Source: Polaribacter aestuariivivens
Lineage (GTDB): Bacteria > Bacteroidota > Bacteroidia > Flavobacteriales > Flavobacteriaceae
Direction of reading: 5' to 3'
Length of the DNA stretch: 64,000 nt
Assembly: GCF_005885675.1 (NCBI RefSeq)
Contig: NZ_VANR01000008.1
Coordinates: forward strand, 721-64,720
Shown: one piece after another, positions 10,701 through 16,037 of the stretch
Numbering within the stretch: the first letter of the stretch is position 1
How the letters are laid out: each line of letters starts with the position of its first letter
Notes under the pieces: generated by a model
What the model was told of the DNA's origin: nothing
The model's input: the letters and a program-made list of their open reading frames with translations, nothing else
The model's database searches: none
Program-made: the position numbers and the translations under genes

Positions 10701-11177
10701 TTAGAAATTCCGTTAACAATTGCAACAACTAATAGCGATGCTAAAAGTATTCAGATAGATGAAGTAAAAAACATAAACAGACCTATTTACTTGTTAGACA
10801 AACTAACAAACACGTATTACACTTTAAGTAGAACACCTATAGAGTTAACCATAGAAAATGGTGTATATACAGACCGTTTTTACATTACTTTTGAAAATAA
10901 AACGGCATTATCTACAGATGAAGTAAACCCATTAAACAATGAGTTAACAACTTTTGTAGATCAAAGTACTAATGAAATTGTAATTCAAAACAACAAACTA
11001 CTTAAAATTAAAAAAGTAGCATTGTATAATATTTTAGGACAAAAAGTTCGTGAATGGAAAAATATAGACAACATTACTGAAAACAGATTAAAAACAAACA
11101 AACTTTCAGCAACTGTATATATTTTAAATGTAGAAACAGAAAACGGAAAAATTTCTAAGAAAATTATGATTGAATAG
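1758..11177 (+). CDS. Giant T9SS-exported surface protein with thrombospondin type 3 repeats, lectin-like inserts and a sorting domain
   Basis: 3139 residues. Residues 1-29 are a signal peptide (cut after SYA). From about residue 227 to 1915, Asp/Asn-rich calcium-binding thrombospondin type 3 motifs (form DTDGDGIxD...DDDNDGILD) make a scaffold interrupted by four variable inserts at about 485-620, 797-977, 1147-1345 and 1530-1743; the fourth looks like a LamG/concanavalin-type jelly roll. Residues ~1925-2160 (GNILWLRADKDV...) resemble another lectin-like domain, followed by a region seen in other flavobacterial surface proteins (~2160-2370, perhaps DUF8202). The last ~530 residues are paralogous to the preceding gene and end in a type A T9SS sorting domain (LYNILGQKVREW ... 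KKIMIE). It is probably an adhesin or polysaccharide-binding cell-surface protein; the function is inferred from architecture only. Confidence 0.85.
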   Translation: MKYLSSIKLYKSIAFFLLIYIATSNISYAQTISSTGSSATTCGNCTPAGYIDDGGTPDISNRTNAGGQGSLGENDTWVASPLPLPPTGDLTWISMRDVGDFNTSPVESVKTSMGDLIEGNVYKLTIYVMTAKSSGVGGDYYSGQYIDQFSYEINEPGVTPVTQIVTVTSDAYDKWAKTEVVFIGKPDIDGKMDLAFSPLDNAVTAGDDINFESVHIAIQLNDLSLLDTDGDGIVDADDVDDDNDGILDTVELTLSGTEYDPLGDEDGDKLPNYLDTIDDNISSDGSTTSYVTTGSGGIPDVYDFDDDGIPNHLDLDADNDGIPDNIEAQTTAGYIASSGAVGDGFTDANNNGLDDNYETAQGGTDITPVNSDSSGEADYRDLDSDDDTVSDTIEANLILNGNVGNNGLDKSYESIDSYKDVNGIFDDTQTDNFPDDGNNANLGLPNDVNWRDVSVTGFLDTDEDGVANNIDKDDDNDGIRDFVERCIDFNAVLTSQSGIVNSGNLTGEPDDNSGEVNTNGNVFVLDFGSVFPAGTQYEITWKRRVGATGTAIPIINESTDNTTYTRNLDAPTSTQSDNFQTDIVTSNVAFRYIQITKQTDPSITDFEVDAIGILNTTSCNNDSDGDGIANYLDLDSDNDGIPDNIEAQPTASYVAPTTFTDADNDGLDDNYDANVPGGVDGAYFVLVNTDSGTDTIPDYLDTDSDNDGTPDLVEANLSLFGFYGINGLDSNYESADNFADVNGTFDNTPYNDFPDNPSGGEVDWRDATSTFRDTDNDGVPDTTDLDDDNDGILDTVEGCSAGTMSTSNLSFTTVGGSGLSYTSNNITFTNGTAGFVNSAHSPNFSTFDTPTDYEVSYTLDGTFLDNTERAVLIGINEAGTNSTNSWEDIDYTFYISGSGESLQIYENGTFRVNVSNGASGNKLTIKKAGKSITYWVNDTLVYSSLVNANGTDYFVDSSFFGQTSTYSINNFQITHITNADDTDNDGILNCLDLDSDNDGIPDNIEAQTTIGYEAPDGVYDANGVDTAYTGGLTPVDTDSDTTKDFLDIDSDDDGILDNVEAGLVLTGTYGNNGLDNAYDNGDNYSDVNGSFDNSQTNNFPDEDSDVLNGGDVDYRDDTFTIDTDGDNVSDEVDLDDDNDGILDSVEIVNDCTVNNGVLNWNNEYTEGDTVATNGDDPIEVDDEIVNANVTIKLSRTSNVISESNYRVNDNTTTDSAYNLSQLATANAESRHVFNFSAPVLNLGFTIYDVNRDDATSATDVVKVIITKQDGSNYTLDAADYTTDGAANTYSGSNTFTGTTTTAGNVIINPIPEYVTKLQFVYSNLATGSFLITQNIAIGNLSFCTPIDSDGDGIFDFRDLDSDNDGIPDNIEAQTTQGYIPPTNSFSLTGIDLAYGTGLTVINTDGDTQPDYLDLDSDNDSTNDIDEGIINEALPPNSGGMFTGTVGINGLVDALEASDTDQAYTDINGIHTDPKTDGFLDDSSDNDVNIGGDLDYRDDILGVDTDKDGIANNIDIDDDNDGIPDVLENTPGLPTPDAVYSFENTTNDSSGNDFEQQNAAVPAYSSDNIVGSNAIEFNGTFLIQYSDGTFLNQAVTTLTHSVWVKPDDLTGVQEIIDEGGNTNGLTVRLNGNTLEAAVREGNVSAPTTSLTFPSDNNWHHVAVTYNNGDLTLYLDGVASTTISSGFGELAAHSDGSGLGGRNNDDAFANSTDGDYFDGLMDEYYHYPVALTPAEIAVLANLDNPIDTDGDGVINSLDIDSDNDGIPDNVEAQTTLGYISPSGIGNGITDANNNGLDDNYETAQGGTDITPNNNDGTDNPDYIDTDSDNDGIFDISENNVTNSEDAVLDENTGASADGTPDGIVDPSNFTDTDGDGLADVFEGTNTNDNYDVNDEIDNPQSDLPDTDSDVATEDVDFRDDSEDPISPGVAGNILWLRADKDVTGTTSVTSWVDQTASLHDATSDIGTAPSKIDVGLNFNPVIDFDPTSNQDLIITNGILGTDTYSNLWSYVVVNPNVVNANGFIFLENVSGSGNFHNRAVSSTNLRYRFGDPTDQILNISANENTYNLFTTGATTTPGSAPTGVSQAIHVQGNPLFTNNTTLVNITGVNDDFDIGSNGSANFWNGQIAEIMIFNETPTAKKQQQVESYLAIKYGFTLSTVDYNAGIIEGDYLLQDQVTKVWNYSANTAYHNNVAGIGRDDAMALNQKQSKSNNPAYDAITNPNGQIITIGLNAIAADNVSNANTFASNKDFLMWGNNTGVVNTVTETELICAPEKTIGRTWKIVENGSVSSVQVAANKAAIDGALTTPNTVKVLKIADDASFTTNVKYVPLTDTTINSENVYAANYDFNGVKYFTYSEINGIFWNGDIGVSGSWFGGNSLITTNGPSTQTEDRDKVMVIDSQTSLTHAILTESVEVECVWVKANSKLMVADDQYLEFDEDFILDGQVRLIGDGQLVQTHVGLSNVQGSGKLFRDQQAVVPNVYRYHYWTSPVRELGLDTYRVGQVMKDGTIPTSASSSIVDINWVSLDQSGVPNRGLNGATGTPITISNYWIYTNENDPAEDDERSENYVRKLETGVIKRGLGYTMKSTGANPQNFTFVGTPNDGSISIPVTANTATLVGNPYPSALDATDFINTNIDAIEGTLYFWEHTGEDTEPSGISGHTFAGYYGGYSQRNLTMGIAANGVPSTDPLTYDWETAVDNGSNVTQTVEGIEVIVEYSNNTIIIDPNVANIGGTTAKVVTKSEGGTDTYDITFTFDDAIDIKSIFLFNNAPSSPVSDPTVTLTPDNSQPVKTQLLTGSSGQEIFLNWEDVTTFTITANRPYNLVIDDIEFSNGNFPSLGEGTYHAPNRYIAVAQGFFIRANEDGGTIRFENSQRNYKDDDFDTGGTFFFKSKNSKKGNKNNIDDDEFDLLPILKLGFNRTTSDLVQLHRQIGISFRQGNTFKYENGFDSEIFDVGENDMYWNFPEMNNRKLVIAGVSEITNELEIPLTIATTNSDAKSIQIDEVKNINRPIYLLDKLTNTYYTLSRTPIELTIENGVYTDRFYITFENKTALSTDEVNPLNNELTTFVDQSTNEIVIQNNKLLKIKKVALYNILGQKVREWKNIDNITENRLKTNKLSATVYILNVETENGKISKKIMIE
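2438..7530 (+). repeat. Five ~1.1-kb thrombospondin-3 super-repeats inside the giant gene
   Basis: A block encoding a calcium-binding motif, the phrase NDGIPDNIEAQTT or close to it, a G-L-D-x-N/A-Y segment, a D-V-N-G/D-I-N-G segment, a WRD or YRD triad and a second motif ending DDDNDGI recurs five times. Its most similar core, around GATAATGATGG followed by DNIEAQ codons, starts near 2709, 3665, 4743, 5840 and 7035. Between consecutive blocks sits a different insert (3210-3618, 4149-4690, 5195-5795, 6340-6985). The copies have diverged at third positions, so this is an old amplification rather than a recent tandem duplication. Confidence 0.8.
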
Positions 11178-11199
11178 TAATTTTAAGCTTTTAACTATA

Positions 11200-11232
11200 A
11201 AAAGTCGAAACAAATACGTTTCGGCTTTTTTT
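11200..11232 (+). terminator. Rho-independent terminator of the giant surface-protein gene
   Basis: The stem AAAGTCGAAAC pairs with GTTTCGGCTTT (one G-U pair) around a short loop and is followed by a T-run. It begins 23 bp after the stop codon at 11177 and is the last feature before the accessory stretch. Confidence 0.85.
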
Positions 11233-11285
11233 GTTTATAAAACAGGTATTTACACTCTTTATTTTTTCAGCAAAAAAACTAACTT

Positions 11286-11341
11286 CGCTAACTACTGATA
11301 TCAGTCATTAAAACGACGTCATATCAGTATTAAAGTTAGGC
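11286..11341 (+). repeat. attC-like element A (integron-type recombination site candidate)
   Basis: A 56-bp imperfect inverted repeat. It begins CGCTAAC (11286-11292) and ends GTTAGGC (11335-11341), the latter a match to the attC R' core GTTRRRY. Inside, ACTGATAT (11294-11301) pairs with ATATCAGT (11321-11328), with unpaired bases between the arms as in attC sites. The right end extends to GTTAGGCACA, the exact inverse of TGTGCCTAAC at 14913-14922. The first box is CGCTAAC, which departs from the R'' consensus RYYYAAC. No integrase gene is in the window. Recognition rests on shape and core sequences only. Confidence 0.45.
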
Positions 11342-11384
11342 ACAATAAAGACGAAAAATAAAACTATTAATTAAAATAAAATTT

Positions 11385-11924
11385 ATGAAAAAAATACTCT
11401 TACTAATTGGAATAGTCTTCTCTATACATAGCTGTTCTGAAAAAAATGAAACTGAATTAACACCATTAGAGCAATTACCCAAAGCCACAAAAGTTGGGGC
11501 AAATACAGCAGGTTGTCTAGTTAATGGAGAAGCTTTTTTACCAAAAGGTTTCTTTCCATCTGGAAATTTGATTTGCTATTTTATTAATCAAGAGAATTTT
11601 TCATTGGATATAGCTAATAAAGATAATAGTAATATTAATTCTGTTTTCATTGCAGTAGAAAATCTAAATTTAACAATAAATAAAGTTATTAATCTAAATA
11701 CTGTTAGATCTTTTAACGATTCAAAATTTGCTGAATATACAATTTTTAGAGATAACGGAAATGATGAGAAATACACAACAACACCTCAAATTACAGGAGA
11801 ATTAATTATAACACATCACGATTATAATAATGCAATAATTAGCGGAACTTTTTGGTTTGATGCTATTAATAATATCGGTGAAAAAGTAGAAGTTCGTGAA
11901 GGGCGTTTTGATATGAAATACTAA
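11385..11924 (+). CDS. Small lipoprotein, DUF6252-like
   Basis: 179 residues with a lipoprotein signal peptide; the lipobox ends at Cys17 (S-I-H-S-C). The segment LPKATKVGANTAGCLVNGEA just after the linker is typical of a flavobacterial lipoprotein family that I recognise as DUF6252, whose members are beta-rich, ~150-200 residues long and of unknown function. The protein should be lipid-anchored in the periplasm or on the cell surface. It starts 44 bp after attC-like element A, as the first gene of the candidate cassette. Confidence 0.65.
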   Translation: MKKILLLIGIVFSIHSCSEKNETELTPLEQLPKATKVGANTAGCLVNGEAFLPKGFFPSGNLICYFINQENFSLDIANKDNSNINSVFIAVENLNLTINKVINLNTVRSFNDSKFAEYTIFRDNGNDEKYTTTPQITGELIITHHDYNNAIISGTFWFDAINNIGEKVEVREGRFDMKY

Positions 11925-11956
11925 AAAAAGCTTATGAAAAGATAACTTCAAAATAA

Positions 11957-11987
11957 GAAAGACCACCTACAAGGTAGGCAATCTTTC
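11957..11987 (+). other. Intergenic hairpin between the lipoprotein and the esterase-like gene
   Basis: GAAAGA (11957-11962) pairs with TCTTTC (11982-11987), and inside it CCTAC pairs with GTAGG around AAG. There is no T-run, so it is a poor intrinsic terminator; it may be an RNA processing or attenuating structure, or a degenerate recombination site. Confidence 0.4.
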
Positions 11988-12038
11988 AAATAACAGATTA
12001 AACAACATCTCACAATTATTTAACCTTAATACAAAAAT

Positions 12039-14906
12039 ATGAAAAGAATTACTTTTTTGCTATGTTTTGTTTTGTTAACAAAACTAACCTTTGCCCAACA
12101 ACAAATTAATACAACTTTTGCCAATCAAATGAATACCCTTTTTGGGCAATTAGATAAAAACAAAATACCACATGGAATTTTAATTGACTCTGGTATGGAA
12201 TTTACCAATCTTGAAGAATTTAATGGTGTTTTATCAAGCAATAATTATCTTACTATTAATAGTCTAGAGGAAATATATAAAACCTTATTAACAAGTAAAA
12301 TTAGTAACAACGCTAGTGGTTTAGTAAGTCCAACCGTTTTTAAAAACAATCTAAAAAATAACAGAGCTAAAGGAATAATTTCTCTATCTGGTTTATATTT
12401 TAAATATGGTAAGTTTAAAAGCAATGCTTTAACTAGTAATTTAATAAATTACACTAATGGTAGATTTTATGATATACCTAATAAAGTACCTTATGAAACA
12501 AAACAGACATTTGCAATAACGCCTGCGATTTTAAAATATAGTGGTTTGAATTTTCAGGTAAAAATACCTTCTACTATTTTTTACTCAAATAACACCAATC
12601 AAATACAAAGTATTCAAGTAGATTTTGACAATGGTAATGGTTATGTTACTATTCCTTTCAACCAAAATATTTCTGTCAATTATACTTCAGAAGGTTTAAA
12701 AACTTGGAAATACAAATTAAACTTAACTAATGGTACTAGTTTATATAGTCATTCTAAAATTAACATAGAAGAAGGGTATGAAACTTATATTTATGGAAGT
12801 AACAACCAACAAAGGTCTACATCTACTGGAGTATCAAGATATCCTTGCAAAAAAATAACAGCAACAGATAGTTATTTAGGAAAAAATGCTTCTGTAAATT
12901 TAACTATTGATTATGCTTATGGAAACAGTCAAATAAAAAAACCTCTTATTGTTGCAGAAGGTTTTGATGCTGGTGTTATTTTAAACCCTGAAAGTGAATT
13001 TGGATATAGTGGTTATGCCGAATTTAAAAGGAGTTTAAATAATAGTGGCGAACTTTACAATTTATTAAGAGGTTATTATAAAGAATACGATATAATTTTT
13101 GTAGACTGGGATAATGGCGTAGATTATTTACAACGAAATGCCTATGCTTTAGAAGAAATTATAAAATGGGTAAATCAACAAAAATCTATTGCAGGTAGTA
13201 CAGAACCAAATGTAATTTTAGGACAAAGTATGGGTGGTGTAATTGGTAGATGGGCTTTAGCAGATATGGAAGAACGTGGAATGAATCATGATACTCGCTT
13301 GTTTATTAGTCATGATGCACCCCAACAAGGCGCAAATATTCCAATTGCTGTACAATATATGTTAAGACATATAGACCAACAATTTTTACAAACTCTTGCA
13401 GGTACTGTAGTATCACTATTCACAAATGTAGATGATGTATTCACTTTATTAGATACTCCAGCAACTAAACAACTACTAAAAAATAGAGCCAATAATTATT
13501 ATGCAATAGAAAACAGTGAACATGATAATTTTTATAATCAACTTAAAAATAAAGGAATTGCCAATAGTGGAGGTTATCCTCTGTATTCAAGAAATATAGC
13601 CATAAGTAATGGTAGTGAATGTGGTGATATACAAGATTTCAACCCTGGTGATGATTTATTAAATGTAAATGAAAGTGTAAAACTATCTTATTTAGAAAAT
13701 TTAATAACTCCTATTGCATTATTTTGGGGTGTAGGTCATGGTTCTTTTGTTGGTAGTTTTTATGGTAGTATTTTAAACTTAATTTCAACTAGCGGAAAAT
13801 TTAATGTTAACTTTAATGCAAAAGCTATTCCTTATGGAACAGAAAATCAAATCTATAAAGGAAAAATTTCGTATACCAAAGTTATACTTTGGTTGGTTAG
13901 TATTACTACAAATATTACGGATATAACTAAAAATCAACCCAATAATATTTTACCTTTTGATAGTTATAGTGGTGGTTATTATAGTGTTTCTAATTTTATA
14001 GATACTAGTACTTTACCTAATGGTGTTTTTTTAAGAGATAAATTTAGTTTTATACCTACTGCAAGTGCTTTAGATATAGGTAGCAATAACGTAGTTTTAA
14101 ACAATAGTGATTATTTACGTTCTTATAAAAATATAACTCCTCCAACAGGAATAAAAAGTAGTCCATTTGATAATTTTTCATCAGATATTGATGAAAACTT
14201 GAATACACAAAACAAACCTCATATTTCTTTTAATCCAAGAAATGGTGATTGGTTGGCGGAAGAATTGGATGGCATTCAAGCAAGTTACACTTGTAATTTT
14301 GATTGTAATACACAACCAAGTGAAATTAGTGGAGACAATTATATTTGTGATAATGAAATTAAAACATATACCATTAATGTACCTATTTGTATGACAAATG
14401 GAGTATGGAGTGTTTCTCCCAACCTTACTATTATTAGTCAAAGTTATAATTCTATTTCTGTTTCTCACAATACTTCAAACCCATTAAATTCTGGATACAT
14501 TAGCTATAGTGTTTCTAATTTAAACTTTACAATTACAAAAGGAGTTATAGTTGGTGCTCCTAAAATAAATAATCAAGGAGGTGGATATTTGAATGTTCAA
14601 AAAATTGGAAATGTAGAAATATATGCACAACAATGGTCTGTTTTAAAAGCTAATTATCAACCTATGTTATTTGATACTGGTTTTCCTTATTCATATTCTT
14701 ATGAGTGGAGTATTCCGAATTCTCAAGTAAGAAATTATGGAAATGGTTCTCAATACAAGGAAATACGACCTAATTTTAGTGGTCAATTAAATATTGGAGT
14801 TAGAGTTTGGAATAACTGTGGTTGTAGCAATTGGAATTATTTTCCATTCGAAGCTATTTATGAAAATAATGGTGGTGGCCCTATAGATTTAATCAAGCAA
14901 TTTTAA
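12039..14906 (+). CDS. Secreted alpha/beta-hydrolase (lipase/esterase-like) with C-terminal PKD-like region
   Basis: 955 residues with a signal peptide cut after TFA-Q (about residue 20). Residues ~300-560 look like an alpha/beta-hydrolase: a strand LIVAEGFDAG, a lid-like stretch, then the nucleophile elbow G-Q-S-M-G-G with Ser397, then ISHDAPQQGANIP, as in triacylglycerol-lipase-like proteins. The C-terminal third has Cys-containing beta-sandwich segments of the PKD/Ig type common in Bacteroidota surface proteins. Unlike most large flavobacterial secreted proteins it ends without a recognisable T9SS sorting domain. It stops 6 bp before the conserved TGTGCCTAAC box of attC-like element B. The substrate is unknown. 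Confidence 0.65.
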   Translation: MKRITFLLCFVLLTKLTFAQQQINTTFANQMNTLFGQLDKNKIPHGILIDSGMEFTNLEEFNGVLSSNNYLTINSLEEIYKTLLTSKISNNASGLVSPTVFKNNLKNNRAKGIISLSGLYFKYGKFKSNALTSNLINYTNGRFYDIPNKVPYETKQTFAITPAILKYSGLNFQVKIPSTIFYSNNTNQIQSIQVDFDNGNGYVTIPFNQNISVNYTSEGLKTWKYKLNLTNGTSLYSHSKINIEEGYETYIYGSNNQQRSTSTGVSRYPCKKITATDSYLGKNASVNLTIDYAYGNSQIKKPLIVAEGFDAGVILNPESEFGYSGYAEFKRSLNNSGELYNLLRGYYKEYDIIFVDWDNGVDYLQRNAYALEEIIKWVNQQKSIAGSTEPNVILGQSMGGVIGRWALADMEERGMNHDTRLFISHDAPQQGANIPIAVQYMLRHIDQQFLQTLAGTVVSLFTNVDDVFTLLDTPATKQLLKNRANNYYAIENSEHDNFYNQLKNKGIANSGGYPLYSRNIAISNGSECGDIQDFNPGDDLLNVNESVKLSYLENLITPIALFWGVGHGSFVGSFYGSILNLISTSGKFNVNFNAKAIPYGTENQIYKGKISYTKVILWLVSITTNITDITKNQPNNILPFDSYSGGYYSVSNFIDTSTLPNGVFLRDKFSFIPTASALDIGSNNVVLNNSDYLRSYKNITPPTGIKSSPFDNFSSDIDENLNTQNKPHISFNPRNGDWLAEELDGIQASYTCNFDCNTQPSEISGDNYICDNEIKTYTINVPICMTNGVWSVSPNLTIISQSYNSISVSHNTSNPLNSGYISYSVSNLNFTITKGVIVGAPKINNQGGGYLNVQKIGNVEIYAQQWSVLKANYQPMLFDTGFPYSYSYEWSIPNSQVRNYGNGSQYKEIRPNFSGQLNIGVRVWNNCGCSNWNYFPFEAIYENNGGGPIDLIKQF

Positions 14907-14915
14907 AATTACTGT

Positions 14916-15047
14916 GCCTAACAAGGTATATAAAAAATAGCAGTGAAGTACTAAACTCAAAGTTTGGTTCTTTTCTGCTATATTTGTTTCTAAATTGAAA
15001 AATGACGCATTTAAACAAGCTACTTTTAATATACAAAACCGTTAGCG
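14916..15047 (+). repeat. attC-like element B (integron-type recombination site candidate)
   Basis: 132 bp, within the usual attC size range (about 57-141 bp). It starts GCCTAAC (14916-14922), a perfect match to R'' RYYYAAC, and ends GTTAGCG (15041-15047), close to R' GTTRRRY. Outer arms pair (CTAAC with GTTAG; GTATATAAAA with TTTTaATATAC), and an inner stem ATAGCAG/CTGCTAT caps a smaller CTAAACT/AGTTTGG hairpin. Its left core is the inverse of the right core of element A, and its right core GTTAGCG is the inverse of the CGCTAAC that opens element A. Confidence 0.5.
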
Positions 15048-15133
15048 AGATTTTAAAAAACTACATTAAAGTCATTGAAATTTTAATAAATTTATTTAAT
15101 ATATAAACTAAAATTACTGAAAAAAATCAAAAA

Positions 15134-15781
15134 ATGAAGAAACAAAAACTTACACTTTTATTATTAACTTTAATCATCAGCATTGGAAATGCTCAAAATA
15201 ATTGGGTTGAAGGAAGCTTAATACTAAAAAATGGGGACACAATCACAGGAAATTTAAAATTACCATTAATAAATAAAGGTGCACTCATAAATTCTCATAA
15301 GATAAAGTTTAAAAAAAATGAGAATGACGAAGAAATGAAATATGACAATACAAACGTGAATAAAGCGATAATAAAAGAAAGAAATAATGAAATAGCTATT
15401 TATGAATATGTAAAAACTTCAAGGTCAAAATATCAATTGTTTAAACTAATTGAATTTAAAAAAATGAAACTATACGCAAGAATAGTGAGTAACTCAACAA
15501 TGTCTCCAAATATGATTGGTGGTCAACGTGGTTTTACATCTTCAACTTATTATTCGTCTCAAGATAATGAATTTTATGCATTAAGAAAAAATGAAAAGAT
15601 AGCTTCTCCTTTAATAACCTTACCTACAAATATAAGCGCATCACTTTTTACAAAATCTTTCAGGAAAAGGGCTATGAAATATTTTTCAGATTGCCCATCT
15701 TTGGTTAAAAAACTTAAAAAAAGAAAATTTAGAGAGAGTCAAATACTAGAAGTTATTGCTGAATATGACAGTTGTGAATAA
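15134..15781 (+). CDS. Secreted/periplasmic protein of unknown function
   Basis: 215 residues with a signal peptide (MKKQKLTLLLLTLIISIGNA, cleavage before Q). The mature part begins NNWVEGSLILKNGDTITGNL, a pattern seen at the start of several flavobacterial periplasmic proteins of unknown function that have a beta-rich repeat of polar strands. The C-terminal ~50 residues are lysine/arginine-rich and contain one DCPSLVKKLK segment with Cys. No enzyme motif is visible. The gene stands alone between attC-like elements B and C, as expected for a single-gene cassette. Confidence 0.55.
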   Translation: MKKQKLTLLLLTLIISIGNAQNNWVEGSLILKNGDTITGNLKLPLINKGALINSHKIKFKKNENDEEMKYDNTNVNKAIIKERNNEIAIYEYVKTSRSKYQLFKLIEFKKMKLYARIVSNSTMSPNMIGGQRGFTSSTYYSSQDNEFYALRKNEKIASPLITLPTNISASLFTKSFRKRAMKYFSDCPSLVKKLKKRKFRESQILEVIAEYDSCE

Positions 15782-15821
15782 AACCATTTTAAAAAAAATA
15801 TGAATAATTAAATAACATTTG

Positions 15822-15898
15822 CTATAACCAATATAATTTATTGCTTGCTTCTTGCCTATTTGCGAAAATCCTCGTAACAAATTATATTGGTGTTAGTA
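15822..15898 (+). repeat. Long inverted repeat, degenerate attC-like element C
   Basis: Arms ACCAATATAATTT (15827-15839) and AAATTATATTGGT (15879-15891) are perfect 13-bp complements around a 39-bp loop. The arms are flanked by CTATAAC on the left and GTTAGTA on the right, recalling the AAC/GTT core polarity of attC sites, but neither matches the R''/R' consensus. It lies 41 bp after the stop of the preceding gene. It could also be a simple hairpin. Confidence 0.4.
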
Positions 15899-15947
15899 AG
15901 ATTTCAAAAACCTTTTCTATTAATTCACTTTTTTGTCAAACAAGTTT

Positions 15948-16027
15948 AGCCCAGATTGAATGGCGTGTTTGAGCTCTTTTTTACCTTTTTTGGTAAAAAA
16001 AGCGAGTAATGAAAGCTGGAAATAGCT
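15948..16027 (+). ncRNA. Flavo-1-like structured RNA, copy 1
   Basis: About 80 nt opening AGCCCAG and closing CTGGAAATAGCT. Stems: AGC/GCT; CCAG (15951-15954) with CTGG (16016-16019); hairpin TTTTTTACC (15977-15985) with GGTAAAAAA (15992-16000). The second copy at 22449-22529 keeps the single-stranded parts (GATTGA, TTTGAGCTC, AGCGAGTAA, GAAAG, AAATAGCT) but changes both strands of two stems together, which points to a conserved RNA fold. I believe this is the Flavo-1 motif of flavobacteria, recalled by sequence shape, not searched. Strand is inferred from purine-rich loops; on the minus strand it would lie in the 3' region of the MFS gene. Confidence 0.55.
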
Positions 16028-16037
16028 GCTTATAAAA

